Positions 34,610 through 44,549 of a stretch of DNA of 64,000 bases are shown here, piece after piece. The notes beneath the pieces were generated by a model. It did no database searches and was not told the DNA's origin. It saw only the letters and a list, made by a program, of their open reading frames with translations. A program made the position numbers and the translations under genes. The DNA is from Armatimonadota bacterium (lineage in GTDB: Bacteria; Armatimonadota; Fimbriimonadia; Fimbriimonadales; Fimbriimonadaceae). How positions within the stretch are numbered: position 1 is the first letter of the stretch; the number at the start of each line of letters is the position of its first letter. Location of the stretch: NCBI GenBank assembly GCA_025360125.1, contig JANYCU010000016.1:1-64000 (forward strand), given 5' to 3'.

Positions 34610-35908
34610 TTATGCAGGCTCGGTATTGCGAAAAGTAATTTGGATAGATGCCCCGTGCTCAACTGGGAGAAAAGCTATTTGCCCACCCCTTCCCTCGACA
34701 AACCGTTTCACAACGGCTAGGCCAATTCCGACTCCACCATCAGATCTATTCCGAGCCGAATCGACCCGAAAGAATCGCTCAAAAGCAGCCTGCCCGTCGT
34801 GCACCGAAAGGCCTGGTCCCTCATCAGAAATCAGCAAGATGGCCTTGTCTCGTTGGGTAACGAGGGAGATTATAACAATGGAGTTGGGCGGAGCATGCTT
34901 TCGAGCGTTGTCAAGAATGTTCGTCAGGATGATGTTCAATTCGTCGGGCAGGATCTTCACCATCGCCGGACTCAGTTGGCGGCTTATTTGAAACGCTAAA
35001 TCAGGCTGACGATTCAACCATTCATCAATGACATGATCTACAACGGGAGCCAGGTCGACCGCAACTATATCCGAAAAAGGCATTCGGGCTGACATCAGCA
35101 AGGTGTCGATCACCTGGGTCAGACGTTCAATTTCGGAGAGCATTGCCGTGATTGCATTTTCGTACTCTTCAACCATTCGTGGCTTCAATTGCAGAGTTTC
35201 GATTCGCGTACGCAAGATGGCCAACGGTGTCCGAAGTTCGTGCGCGGCATCCGACGCGAACTGCTTTTGGAGCAAATTTGAATGACGAATTCGTTCGAGC
35301 AACGCATTGAGGGCAGCTGTGAGCGTCTTAAATTCAGCATCGTCCGATGTGCTGAGGCGTTCATCATCCAGTAATCCCGAAAGCAGCGAAGCCGAATCGA
35401 CTAGCTCGTACACGGGTCGCAAGAACATTGCGCCGCCGTACCAAGCTACGAGCGCGGTGATAAAGGTTAATGGAAGCCAAAGAACAACGAGGACCAAGGC
35501 CAACTGGTTCAACCCAGCCTCTGTCTCTCGCCATGAACTAGACGCAACGACGATGATATTTGAATACGATTTTCCGACAAGTAGCGTATCGTCTTGCTTT
35601 GCCGAACCCACGAAAAACGGCGTCGGTTTACGCTGTGAAGAAGCGAGAACTCCCTGACTCAGGGAATAAGCGGTCACCGAGATTCCGGGAAAGTCCTCGC
35701 TTTCCTCGGATAAAGATTCGGGACCTTTCCACTCATGATTCACCCTGTCGATTACCAACGAAAGTTCTTGGTACCGGCGATTAAGCGCTTGAGACCGAAC
35801 CACAACAAGGACAATTCCAAATACGACGGCCATGCCGAACGAGACCGTTAGGGAAATGAGAACGGTAAGCCGGACCCTATGGCTGCGGAGGAACTTTGGC
35901 AAGGACAT
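34610..35908 (-). CDS. Sensor histidine kinase of two-component system
   Basis: A 432-residue membrane sensor kinase. It has an N-terminal helix (about 14-37), an extracytoplasmic sensor of about 100 residues, a second membrane helix (LVLVVLWLPLTFITALVAWY), a HAMP-like linker, the phospho-acceptor box SDAAHELRTPLA (His223), the N-box NILDNARKHAP, and G-boxes SDEGPGL and GVGIGLAVVKRF. It begins inside the response-regulator gene (32-base overlap) with GGAAGGGGG before the ATG at 35908. The cognate regulator and the PepSY gene behind it suggest an envelope or metal-type signal; the ligand is unknown. Confidence 0.93.
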   Translation of the reverse strand: MSLPKFLRSHRVRLTVLISLTVSFGMAVVFGIVLVVVRSQALNRRYQELSLVIDRVNHEWKGPESLSEESEDFPGISVTAYSLSQGVLASSQRKPTPFFVGSAKQDDTLLVGKSYSNIIVVASSSWRETEAGLNQLALVLVVLWLPLTFITALVAWYGGAMFLRPVYELVDSASLLSGLLDDERLSTSDDAEFKTLTAALNALLERIRHSNLLQKQFASDAAHELRTPLAILRTRIETLQLKPRMVEEYENAITAMLSEIERLTQVIDTLLMSARMPFSDIVAVDLAPVVDHVIDEWLNRQPDLAFQISRQLSPAMVKILPDELNIILTNILDNARKHAPPNSIVIISLVTQRDKAILLISDEGPGLSVHDGQAAFERFFRVDSARNRSDGGVGIGLAVVKRFVEGRGGQIAFLPVEHGASIQITFRNTEPA

Positions 35909-36554
35909 ACCCCCTTCCACGGACTGTGTGAATGATGCGCGGATGACCGAAAGACTCTGTCTTCTTCCTCAGATAATTGATGTAGATTTCAATAATGTTT
36001 TCAGACCGATAGCCTTCATCCTTCCAAACCTTTTGAAGGATCCGAGGTTTTGAGACAACACAGTCTGCTTGCTCAACCAAGAATTCTAGCAAGGCAAACT
36101 CGGTGGAGGACAGGAATATCTCCCGGTTGCTCAATGATCCAGTGCGGTCTTTTGGATTCAAGGTCAGGTGATGCCAGGATAACTCGGCTCCGGCCTTCTT
36201 CGCCCGACGTAACAACGCCCGAATTCGAACCAGCAGTTCGTCGAGCTTAAACGGTTTGACGAGGTAGTCGTCACCTCCGACATCGAATCCAGCAACCACG
36301 TCGGTCACATCGTCTTTTGCGGTAAGAAAAAGTACAGGACAAGAATTACCTTGGTCGCGCAACGTAGCGACCATGTCGAGTCCATTTAGGATTGGCATCA
36401 TCACATCGACAACAAGTAAATCAGCCGATGGTGCCAGCTTGAGTCCTTCATGACCATTCGACGCAGCCAGACACTGGTAACCACTTTCTGTCAGTGCTTC
36501 GCACAACAGCTCTGCCATGACTTTTTCGTCCTCGACTACTAAGATGCGATCCAC
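35877..36554 (-). CDS. OmpR-family response regulator
   Basis: A 225-residue regulator. The receiver domain has the acidic pair VVEDEK, phospho-acceptor Asp50 in LLVVDVMMP, Thr/Ser in FLTAKDD and Lys100 in DYLVKPF. The C-terminal winged helix is typical (LSSTEFALLEFLVEQADCVVSKPRILQKVW, then IIEIYINYLRKKTE and HTVRGRGYVL). The GTG at 36554 begins directly at the receiver. It is co-transcribed and overlapping with the kinase gene; targets are unknown. Confidence 0.95.
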   Translation of the reverse strand: MDRILVVEDEKVMAELLCEALTESGYQCLAASNGHEGLKLAPSADLLVVDVMMPILNGLDMVATLRDQGNSCPVLFLTAKDDVTDVVAGFDVGGDDYLVKPFKLDELLVRIRALLRRAKKAGAELSWHHLTLNPKDRTGSLSNREIFLSSTEFALLEFLVEQADCVVSKPRILQKVWKDEGYRSENIIEIYINYLRKKTESFGHPRIIHTVRGRGYVLAKVPPQP

Positions 36555-36638
36555 AAGATTGAGTTGGTACAGGTTTCCGCCCGCTCCCGGTCAATTCAAT
36601 TCTATCGAATGATCGGGAGCGTTTGGCTGCCAAGCAGT

Positions 36639-37028
36639 TTATTTGATGAACTTTGTCAGTGCGTCTTTCATTTCGGCGGCTTCTGCTTCAGGTGTTCCAC
36701 CCTCGGTTGCTCCCGCTTTGCCAGTCATTGGATCTACGTCTACTTCAGTTATCTTGTGGTTCTTAACCGTCACGACTCCATAGACCCAGTGACCCTCGTC
36801 CCACTCGAAGATCGCCATAACCGCTTTACCGCCCGCCTTATCTTCTGCGGCTTTCATCGCAGCTGAAGGCGTGATTTTCGACGTCGGTTTTGTCATCGCA
36901 ACTTCTTTTTGCTGCTTTTGGAGCATAACCGACCCCTTGGCAAAGGCAAGAGTGGACAATGATGTAACGATGGAAACGGCCCCAAATATGGCAAGGGCAT
37001 TAACCAAGATGCTAATTTTGTTTTTCAT
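36639..37028 (-). CDS. Secreted PepSY-domain protein
   Basis: A 129-residue protein with a signal peptide (MKNKISILVNALAIFGAVSI...STLAFA) and one PepSY-like domain: SAAMKAAEDKAGGKAVMAIFEWDEG, WVYGVVTVKN, KITEVDVDPMTGK. PepSY domains often inhibit or modulate exported enzymes or sense metals or redox. It lies 84 bases upstream of the response-regulator start on the same strand, so it may be co-regulated with the two-component system. The ATG at 37028 follows GTGAG. Confidence 0.85.
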   Translation of the reverse strand: MKNKISILVNALAIFGAVSIVTSLSTLAFAKGSVMLQKQQKEVAMTKPTSKITPSAAMKAAEDKAGGKAVMAIFEWDEGHWVYGVVTVKNHKITEVDVDPMTGKAGATEGGTPEAEAAEMKDALTKFIK

Positions 37029-37204
37029 AAAACTCACGAAATGGCGACCACCGTTGGCGCGGTTACCTGACTTAGTTAACGACTTTGACGTCAGCCAAAA
37101 CCTGTGAAGATGTCAAGAAATGGGGTCTCACCGCAACATGTCGGTGAACCTTTATAATCTTCAAGCGTGAGAATCATGTAAAGTAGCATCAACAAACTAG
37201 CTCA

Positions 37205-38422
37205 ATGGACATTCAACTCACACAAAACCTAAGAAGAACGGTGACGATTGCGCTAATCGCTTCGACGGCAATATCCCAGGCCCAATCTCCCAAAGAACTA
37301 GTTCATGCTGCATTCAATTCGCGTGACATAATTCGGTCGGCCAAGCTACTGAAGCAATCCGCCACCCGGACATCCGACAGTCTTGGAGCCTATCCGCTCA
37401 CGCGAATAGAGACCGCTTTTGGCTCTTCCCCCGATGTCCAAGGTGGCGAAGACCTCACCCTCTTCCAACCTATCGATCTCTTCAACAAATCGCGCTTCGG
37501 TAGAGCGACAGGCAAAGCCGGAATCTCGCAAGCCCAAGCTAACCTTCGACAAGCCTATATCGATGTTCAACTTGAAGTCCTCATTGCATACGCAAATTGG
37601 AACAACGCCCGAGGACTACAAAAAAACGCCGAAGACCAACTGACCTTGGTCAAACGGATGAAAGAGATCACCGACCGCCGGGCGGAACTTCGAGCAATTC
37701 CTGAGTTGCAAAAATCGAGAGCCGACTTAGAAGTCGAAAAGCAAACCCAAGTGTTAAACGATCGCAAAGCAAATGCCGAAGCGGCGCGAGTGAGCTTGAC
37801 TCAAGTGGTTGGCAGTGACTTTAAAACATTCGACGATAAATCTACAATCGATCTTCAACCCGATTGGATCGCAACGACCCAAGTCGAACTCTCCCGTCCC
37901 GAACTCCTCGTGATCCATTCCGACATTGCCTCAAACCGAGCCGATTCGGCCCAAGCTCGAAGCACCCAACTACCAGATCTTGAACTTCAATTTCGACGAA
38001 GTCCGTGGTCCAGTGGCCAAGAACAATATGGCGCTCGCCTGCAATTTGTGATTCCCTTATGGGATCACGGCGCATCTCGCAACCGAGCCAACGCATCCGA
38101 TTTGAAAGCCCAAGCAGCTCAAGCTCAATACTCTGACCTCCTCAAGAAAGCCAATGCAGAAGTGAAAGTCGCGGACATCCAGCTTGAATCGGCCAAAAAA
38201 TCGGTCGTGGCTTACACAAAATTGGTCGAATTCGCTCGCGAATTTGTCGCAAAATCGGAACGAGGATTCGAGCTCGGAGCGAGTACCCTCATTGACGTTC
38301 TCGATGCCAAGCGTGCCCTCTCCGATGCGACCGACTCTCTGGCAAACGCGCTACTTGCCCGAGATTTGGCGGTCACGGCAGGATTGAAGGCCCGAGGACA
38401 ATTGTTGGAGGAACCAAAGTGA
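37205..38422 (+). CDS. TolC-family outer membrane efflux protein
   Basis: A 405-residue outer-membrane channel protein with signal peptide (ending SQAQS). The two long coiled-coil halves typical of TolC proteins are visible: LRQAYIDVQLEVLIAYANWNNA and KANAEAARVSLTQVVG in the first, KKANAEVKVADIQLESAKKS and FELGASTLIDVLDAKRALSDA in the second. It would form the trimeric exit duct of the RND pump encoded directly behind it. The GTGA overlap with the next gene shows coupling. Confidence 0.92.
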   Translation: MDIQLTQNLRRTVTIALIASTAISQAQSPKELVHAAFNSRDIIRSAKLLKQSATRTSDSLGAYPLTRIETAFGSSPDVQGGEDLTLFQPIDLFNKSRFGRATGKAGISQAQANLRQAYIDVQLEVLIAYANWNNARGLQKNAEDQLTLVKRMKEITDRRAELRAIPELQKSRADLEVEKQTQVLNDRKANAEAARVSLTQVVGSDFKTFDDKSTIDLQPDWIATTQVELSRPELLVIHSDIASNRADSAQARSTQLPDLELQFRRSPWSSGQEQYGARLQFVIPLWDHGASRNRANASDLKAQAAQAQYSDLLKKANAEVKVADIQLESAKKSVVAYTKLVEFAREFVAKSERGFELGASTLIDVLDAKRALSDATDSLANALLARDLAVTAGLKARGQLLEEPK

Positions 38423-39927
38423 AACGAATTTGGATAGGAATCCTAACCTGCATTGCGGTTATTGGCTGTAAAGGTGGAACTGCAGCGGAGGCGGAACCAG
38501 AAGCTGGACCGATCGCGGTCAAAACCGCGAAGGCAGTGTCCAAAACAATTCGGAGCCTGTTGCCAGTTGACGGAGTGTTCTCGCCCGCCCAAGGAGACAT
38601 TGCCAAGCTTGCCCCTGCTCAGCCAGGAAAACTGGCTATTGTTTTGGTGAAAGAAGGTGACACGGTTAAGGCGGGTCAACTGCTGGCGAGCCTCGACAAA
38701 AATATCCTATCGGCCCAACAGGCTAGTGCCCAGTCTGGAGCCGAGGCCGCGAACTCACAGGCGAAACAATCCGAAATCGGAGTCCGATCAGCAAAAGCCG
38801 ACTACGAATCCTCTGTAACTGCTGCTGAACTAGCCTTAGAAACGGCAAAGGCCCAACGAACCAGCGATGTCGACCAAGCCAAAGCCGATCTGAAGAGGCT
38901 GCAAGCCGGAGCTCGACCTCTCGAAGTGGGCCAAGCCGAACAGTCGGTCCGCCAGGCTCAAGTCTCTCGCGATAAGGCCCACCAAGAGTACGTTCGGAAT
39001 CAAAAGCTCTTCAAAGAAGGATTCGTCTCCGGTCAAGACCTGGATGCGAGCAAAGCGACGTTTGACCTTACTGACTCAAGCCTTATTCAGGCCAAACAAC
39101 AGCTTGCCCTCCTCAAGGAGGGTGCCCGTACCGAAGATCTGAAAGCCGCCGAAGATAGGCTCGCCTCCGCTAAGGAATTGGGTCGAAAACGAGTTTTGCA
39201 AGCACAAGCCGAGCTTGACCGAGCTCAAAACGGCAAGCTGACGGTTAGGGCCAAGCAAAGTGAAATGGTTGCCGCTTCGGCCCTCGCCCGACAAAAATTG
39301 GCCGATGCGATGGCCGCAGTGCAAACTGCCAAGAACGGAGAGATTCGAGCCCCATTTGCCGGAATCATCAGTCGAAGATTCTTGAACAAAGGGGACTCGG
39401 CTGATTCTGTCACACCCGTATTCGAACTCGTTCGACTCGGTTCAAAGAGCGACTTTGTTGGCTCCGTGTCGCCCAGAGACGCTGGTTCACTGGTCAAGGG
39501 TATGAGGGTGGCGATGAAGGATGCCACTCAAGCGACCGGAACTCTCGGTGCAATTGGAATTCCTGACGCTCAATCAGGCCAAGTTATGGTTCGAATCATG
39601 TTTGGGCCAATTGGTGAAACTACTGCAGGTTCGTCTGCAACCGTCAATATCGTTGTTAAAACTCTCGCCAGCGTCGTGTCCGTCCCCGAAACGGCCATTG
39701 TAACCCGGGAGGGCAAATCCTATGTCTTCGTTGTCAATGCCGGTGTCGCCAAACTGATCGAAGTCCAAAAGGGTCCCGCCGACAGCGGATTTGTAGCGAT
39801 CGAAAAAGGCCTGAAAGTTGGCGATGAAGTTATCCTCGTCGGACAGCAAGGATTATCGGACGGAGCGAAGGTCGAGGTCGACAAACCAGAATCAGACGAA
39901 AAGAAGAAGCCAGAGGGCGACAAGTGA
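38419..39927 (+). CDS. RND efflux membrane fusion (adaptor) lipoprotein
   Basis: A 502-residue adaptor. The lipobox is IAVIGC (Cys15). The split lipoyl/barrel-sandwich domain is seen at GKLAIVLVKEGDTVKAGQLLASLD and EIRAPFAGIISRRFLNKGDS. Between them lies an unusually long alanine/glutamine-rich coiled-coil hairpin (about 110-300), and the C-terminal beta domain ends in VGDEVILVGQQGLSDGAKV. It would bridge the RND pump and TolC channel. GTGA overlaps exist at both ends of the gene. Confidence 0.94.
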   Translation: MKRIWIGILTCIAVIGCKGGTAAEAEPEAGPIAVKTAKAVSKTIRSLLPVDGVFSPAQGDIAKLAPAQPGKLAIVLVKEGDTVKAGQLLASLDKNILSAQQASAQSGAEAANSQAKQSEIGVRSAKADYESSVTAAELALETAKAQRTSDVDQAKADLKRLQAGARPLEVGQAEQSVRQAQVSRDKAHQEYVRNQKLFKEGFVSGQDLDASKATFDLTDSSLIQAKQQLALLKEGARTEDLKAAEDRLASAKELGRKRVLQAQAELDRAQNGKLTVRAKQSEMVAASALARQKLADAMAAVQTAKNGEIRAPFAGIISRRFLNKGDSADSVTPVFELVRLGSKSDFVGSVSPRDAGSLVKGMRVAMKDATQATGTLGAIGIPDAQSGQVMVRIMFGPIGETTAGSSATVNIVVKTLASVVSVPETAIVTREGKSYVFVVNAGVAKLIEVQKGPADSGFVAIEKGLKVGDEVILVGQQGLSDGAKVEVDKPESDEKKKPEGDK

Positions 39928-42900
39928 AACTGACGGATTGGGCAATCCGTAACATCCGTCCGATCGTTTTTCTTACCGCAATCCTCTGTATTGCCGGAAT
40001 CTCGATCTACCGAACGTTCCCCGTTTCGATTCTTCCCGATGTCACTTTTCCCCGGGTCGTTGTGATCGCTGAGTCGGGGGATCGACCGACGAAAATGGTC
40101 GAGATTTCCATCACTCGACCCCTCGAAGAGTTGCTCGCAACCGTACCGGGCGTCAAACGAATCCGGTCCAAAATTAGCCGAGGTTCGACCGAGGTCAGCG
40201 TCGATTTCCTCGATGGCACCGACATCATTGTCGCTGAACAGTTGGTCAACGCTAAGGTCAATCAGGTCTTGCCTCAACTGCCAACCGGAACTTCGACCGA
40301 AGTCGAACGGATGAACGCAACTGTTTTTCCCGTCATGGGTCTAACCCTCAGCTCGACCTCCCTAACCCAAACCGAACTCTGGAGCCTAGCTTCCTTTTCC
40401 CTCAAACCACGCTTGTCTCGGGTAGACGGCGTCGCTCGCGTTGTGATTCAGGGCGGTCGTCCCCCCGAAATTGAAGTCGCTATTCGCCCCGGCGACTTGG
40501 CCAGCGCAGGGCTATCACCAACCGATATCGTCACTGCGATTCAGGCCAGCAACATTGTTCGCTCAGTTGGCAGGCTCAATTCCGAATACCAACAGCTTCA
40601 CGTCATCGTCAACGGAGAACACACCCAACTCAAAGATGTCGAGAATGTAGTTGTAACTCAAAAGTCAGGCAAGACGGTTCGCCTGTACCAAGTCGCTGAA
40701 GTCAAGCTATCAACGGAAGACCGGACCACCATCGTCTCCGCGAATGGGACTGAGTCGGTTCTTTTGAACATGATTCGCCAACCATCTGCGAACTCGGCTG
40801 CGATGGTTGACGCAGTCAATCAGGAGTTAGCCAGCCTCAAGTCGTCTTTGCCTAAGGATGTAAAGATCGGAACCTACTACGATCAATCCATTCTTATTCA
40901 TGAAGCGGTCGGCAGTGTCCGCGATGCCGTCATCATTGGAGCCGTTCTTTCGGTCTTCGTCCTGCTCCTCTTCCTTCGCGACCTTCGGGCAACCTTTGTG
41001 ACCGCCAGTATCATCCCGATCACCCTCCTTCTCACCTTTCTCCTGATGCGGCTGGCCGGGCTATCGATGAACCTGATGACCCTCGGTGCTTTGGCGGTCA
41101 GTATCGGACTTATTATCGACGACGCAATCGTCGTTGTCGAATGCGTTTTTCAAAACCTCGACAAATCTGAGAATCTGTTTGGTGCGGTGAAAATGGCATC
41201 GGGGCAAATCGCCGCTCCGATGATTTCATCGACGGTGACCACGGTGGTCGTATTCCTTCCTCTGGCGTTTCTCCAGGGCGTTGCTGGTGCCTTCTTCTCG
41301 GCCCTCGCGATAACGCTCACGATGTCGTTACTCGTGTCCCTGGTGCTGGCCCTTGCCCTTAGCCCGAGCCTCTGCGCCGCTTTCCTGCGAGCCCGAGGCA
41401 GTCACGAGACGAAAGTCGGGATGGGTGCCAAGTTTTACACCGCGATTCTAAAGCAACTCCTCAGAAAGCGCTGGCTTTGCGCCCCTATAATCCTGCTGAC
41501 CTTGTTTGGTACCTGGTTCATCGGCAACCGCCTCCAATCCGGCTTCATGCCCGCCATCGACGAAGGAGCTTTCGTCTTAGACTATTGGAGTCCAACCGGG
41601 TCCTCGCTTGAGGAAAGCAACCGATTACTGAAGAAGGTTGACGACATTCTCCTTTCGACCCCAGAAATTGCCACCTTCTCTCGCCGAACTGGAACCGAAC
41701 TCGGGTTCGCCATCACCGAGCCGAATCGAGGTGACTACGCGATCATGCTCAAACCAAACCGAAAGCGGGGCATTGAGGAAGTCATTGCCGACGTTCGGGC
41801 GAAAGTAAAAGACCAAGTGGGCGGGCTCGATGTCGAATTCATCCAAGTGCTCCAAGATCTCATTGGTGACCTGGCCGGAAACCCGAATCCGATCGAAGTC
41901 AAACTCTTTGGCGAAGATAAAGCGCAGGTCGAGACCGTCGCGAAGGACTTGGCCGAAAAACTTAGCAAAGTGAAAGGATTGGTTGATGTAAAATCGGGCC
42001 TCGTCGAGTCTGGACCTGAGCTTCAATTTATACCTAACCCAAACGCGGTCGCACGACACGGAGTCACCAATGACGCAATTAGCGATCAGCTTAATGGCTC
42101 GATGCTCGGTATTGTTGCCACGAATCTCATTCAAGGAGATCGCCAAATCCCCGTCCGAGTGAGACTGCCAGCCGCCCTCCGGAGCAACATGGATCAGGTC
42201 GGCCGACTTCCCATCATGACCCCAACGGGTAAGGTTCCGCTCAAGGACCTCGGCGAATTAGTCCATGTGGCTGGCACCACCCAATCGGCACGCGAAGACC
42301 AGCTTCGAGTCGTCAATGTCACGGCTGGACTCGAGAACGTCGACCTCGGAACTGCGGTTAAAGGCGTTCAATCCGTCCTTAAAGAAGCCAAATTCCCCAG
42401 TGGAGTGTCCGCGAAATTGGCGGGTCAGTACCTCAGCCAAACCGAATCGTTCCAAAACCTGCTGCTGGTGCTCGGCACGTCGGTTCTGCTCGTCTTCACT
42501 GTCATGATGTTCCAATTCCGCAGCTTTCAGGCGCCGATAGTGGTTCTCATTCTCATGCCGCTTTCGCTCTTTGGTGCTGTCCTTGCGCTATTCGTTACCA
42601 AAACCGCGATGAATGTCTCATCCTTTATGGGTGTTATCATGCTGGCTGGCGTCGTGGTCAAAAATGGAATCCTTCTGCTCGATCGGGCGCAAAGCTTGAT
42701 TCAAGAAGGGGCTCCTCCCGATGTTGCCGTGCTTGGCGCGGTCCAAGCGCGGCTCCGACCAATCCTTATGACCACACTCACCGCAATTCTTGGCCTCTTG
42801 CCGCTCGCTTTCGGACTTGGTGCCGGAGCCGAAATGCAGAAGCCGCTAGCCGTCGCCGTCGTTGGTGGTCTTGCGTTTTCAACCGTCCTAACATTGCTTA

Positions 42901-42965
42901 TTGGCCCAGTTCTCTATGCTTCCTTCATGTTGCTAAAGAAAAGTAGAGAATTGGTGCCTGAATAG
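39924..42965 (+). CDS. RND efflux pump inner-membrane permease
   Basis: A 1013-residue HAE1-type RND transporter. It shows the N-terminal AIRNIRPIVFLTAILC, PVSILPDVTFPRVVV, and the TM4 proton-relay Asp pair in SIGLIIDDAIVVVE. The periplasmic RND docking and porter motifs, such as FAITEPNRGDYAIMLKPNRKRG, are present, and the second-half TM10-12 region includes MLAGVVVKNGILLLD and RLRPILMTTLTAILGLLPLAFG. The D-D pair argues for drug/small-molecule rather than CzcA-type metal export, but substrates remain unknown. It is last in the three-gene efflux operon and ends 10 bases from a convergent gene. Confidence 0.95.
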   Translation: MKLTDWAIRNIRPIVFLTAILCIAGISIYRTFPVSILPDVTFPRVVVIAESGDRPTKMVEISITRPLEELLATVPGVKRIRSKISRGSTEVSVDFLDGTDIIVAEQLVNAKVNQVLPQLPTGTSTEVERMNATVFPVMGLTLSSTSLTQTELWSLASFSLKPRLSRVDGVARVVIQGGRPPEIEVAIRPGDLASAGLSPTDIVTAIQASNIVRSVGRLNSEYQQLHVIVNGEHTQLKDVENVVVTQKSGKTVRLYQVAEVKLSTEDRTTIVSANGTESVLLNMIRQPSANSAAMVDAVNQELASLKSSLPKDVKIGTYYDQSILIHEAVGSVRDAVIIGAVLSVFVLLLFLRDLRATFVTASIIPITLLLTFLLMRLAGLSMNLMTLGALAVSIGLIIDDAIVVVECVFQNLDKSENLFGAVKMASGQIAAPMISSTVTTVVVFLPLAFLQGVAGAFFSALAITLTMSLLVSLVLALALSPSLCAAFLRARGSHETKVGMGAKFYTAILKQLLRKRWLCAPIILLTLFGTWFIGNRLQSGFMPAIDEGAFVLDYWSPTGSSLEESNRLLKKVDDILLSTPEIATFSRRTGTELGFAITEPNRGDYAIMLKPNRKRGIEEVIADVRAKVKDQVGGLDVEFIQVLQDLIGDLAGNPNPIEVKLFGEDKAQVETVAKDLAEKLSKVKGLVDVKSGLVESGPELQFIPNPNAVARHGVTNDAISDQLNGSMLGIVATNLIQGDRQIPVRVRLPAALRSNMDQVGRLPIMTPTGKVPLKDLGELVHVAGTTQSAREDQLRVVNVTAGLENVDLGTAVKGVQSVLKEAKFPSGVSAKLAGQYLSQTESFQNLLLVLGTSVLLVFTVMMFQFRSFQAPIVVLILMPLSLFGAVLALFVTKTAMNVSSFMGVIMLAGVVVKNGILLLDRAQSLIQEGAPPDVAVLGAVQARLRPILMTTLTAILGLLPLAFGLGAGAEMQKPLAVAVVGGLAFSTVLTLLIGPVLYASFMLLKKSRELVPE

Positions 42966-42975
42966 CCAACGGTTT

Positions 42976-44013
42976 CTAAAAATCGAATCCACCAAGTGAA
43001 AAAGAGCCCTTATGATTCATTATCGGTGCGAGGATTCCGAGAAATGGCCTCACTCGCTTGATTTTTGAATTTGCGATAAAGTTCGCCTTATCCTGTGCGC
43101 TCGAAAATGGATCGCTTCCACTTCTCAATCCTGTGGCAACAGCTAAAACTAGCTCTTTGGAGGCACTACTGAATTTTGTATCCTTGCTAGCCGAGAGTTC
43201 TTTCCAAAGGGGATTTGATTGACCCAAATCGGCCATGAAATCACGGTGGATTTGTCCGAGTCGTTTTTCAGCTTCCTCGGTCCGTTCCTTCAACCCTTTG
43301 AAGTACTCCTCGTAGATCTTTGCAGCGGCAGAATTTTGAATTGGTTTGCCCCATGCCTTGATCGTGAGCCCGCTTAAAGTAAATGAGACATATGGATAGT
43401 TTCTAATGGCTTCTTCGATGCTTACCGGAAAGGCCTTTTCATTGGGTAGAACTCCTCCTTCTACTGCTGCCGATCCCCTTAGTTTTCCGAGCAAAGTGGT
43501 CGAGGGCATTCGGGCGAGGTTGAGCCTAACGGAAACCTCCTTGTCGTCGGTGGCAAGTACTAACTCGCAGGATAATTGAAGTAATACTGGGTTCGTCTTA
43601 GTTAGTCTCGTATTTGATGAAGTCATAACCGTCGAACTTAACTGGTCAAACCAATACTGAGGGATATTGCCAGCAGGGGTAGGACGTTCAAGCGGCTTAG
43701 AGGATGCTCCTGCTTCTTCTTGCACGAAGAGGTCCATGAGTTCTTTTTTCATTCGAATATAGAACTCGAGTTTTTCTAGACTCGGGAAAATGAAAATTAC
43801 GCCGTTACCATGGCTTTGAGCTACTAACCCTACTGGACGTAGCAACGGGTCCAACTCGCTGACTTTCGTGCACGCTTGCAGTTTCTCGATTGTTTTTGGC
43901 TCAATCGTTCCCTCTTGATAACCCAACAAGAAAGTCGGTGCCAAAGCTATGCCTTGCGTGGAATCCAGCCCAAAGCACAGCGATTTTAGAAATACAATTG
44001 TTGCAAGGATCAA
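42976..44013 (-). CDS. Hypothetical secreted protein, second gene of coupled pair
   Basis: The 345-residue product begins at a TTG that shares TTGA with the stop of the upstream gene, so translation is coupled. The N-terminus MILATIVFLKSLCFGLDS looks like a signal peptide. The body is mixed, with the segments GVIFIFPSLEKLEFYIRMKKEL, SVRLNLARMPSTTLLGK and the glycine-rich end NHKGSFSLGGFDF. I do not recognise it. It shares genomic company only with the 44010-44543 gene. Confidence 0.6.
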   Translation of the reverse strand: MILATIVFLKSLCFGLDSTQGIALAPTFLLGYQEGTIEPKTIEKLQACTKVSELDPLLRPVGLVAQSHGNGVIFIFPSLEKLEFYIRMKKELMDLFVQEEAGASSKPLERPTPAGNIPQYWFDQLSSTVMTSSNTRLTKTNPVLLQLSCELVLATDDKEVSVRLNLARMPSTTLLGKLRGSAAVEGGVLPNEKAFPVSIEEAIRNYPYVSFTLSGLTIKAWGKPIQNSAAAKIYEEYFKGLKERTEEAEKRLGQIHRDFMADLGQSNPLWKELSASKDTKFSSASKELVLAVATGLRSGSDPFSSAQDKANFIANSKIKRVRPFLGILAPIMNHKGSFSLGGFDF

Positions 44014-44543
44014 GATCCTCCTCCGCCTCCTTCATCGGCATTTGTTTCCGACCAAGTCGTTGTTCGGTCAGTATATGTGCGTTCGTTCCGGCTCCAAGCA
44101 AAAGTAACCCAACCAAATGACAGCCATCCTGTAACGGTGTACACTTCTCCGGCGAGTGTCTCGGTAGCATCAGAAAGTGGACCTGCGTCTGATGAACCAT
44201 ATGCGCTATGCTTCGTAACATCAGTCACTGTTACCTTCTTTCCAACCGCAACATCGAACGTATGGTCAAATGTGTAGTGTTCCCACAATGTGTTGTAAAT
44301 TGTCGTAAATGGAGTTGTCCAATTTGAATTGTCGTTCGCCGAACCAGTACACAAGTTGTAAAGGTATTCGTCCCTGACCACTTGACGACTTCCCGCCATT
44401 AAGGTTTCAGTTGTTGAGTATGTTACTGGCGTCGCACGATGAGTAGTAACATTGACGTTCCTCGTGTCCCCGAGCGTTTGCGCGCTAACCTTTGCTCCCA
44501 GCATACATAAAGTTAGCGTAGCGATTGATAGAGAAGTCTTCAC
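44010..44543 (-). CDS. Hypothetical secreted protein, first gene of coupled pair
   Basis: A 177-residue protein with a signal peptide (MKTSLSIATLTLCMLGAKVSAQ). The mature part is rich in Thr, Ser, Trp and Tyr with a likely beta structure (VTTHRATPVTYSTTETLM, YTVTGWLSFGWVTFAWSRNE) and ends GGGGGS. The GTG at 44543 is supported by an excellent promoter, TTGACA-17-TAGACT-6-GTG. Function unknown; exported surface protein is a guess. Confidence 0.65.
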   Translation of the reverse strand: MKTSLSIATLTLCMLGAKVSAQTLGDTRNVNVTTHRATPVTYSTTETLMAGSRQVVRDEYLYNLCTGSANDNSNWTTPFTTIYNTLWEHYTFDHTFDVAVGKKVTVTDVTKHSAYGSSDAGPLSDATETLAGEVYTVTGWLSFGWVTFAWSRNERTYTDRTTTWSETNADEGGGGGS

Positions 44544-44549
44544 GTTTTT

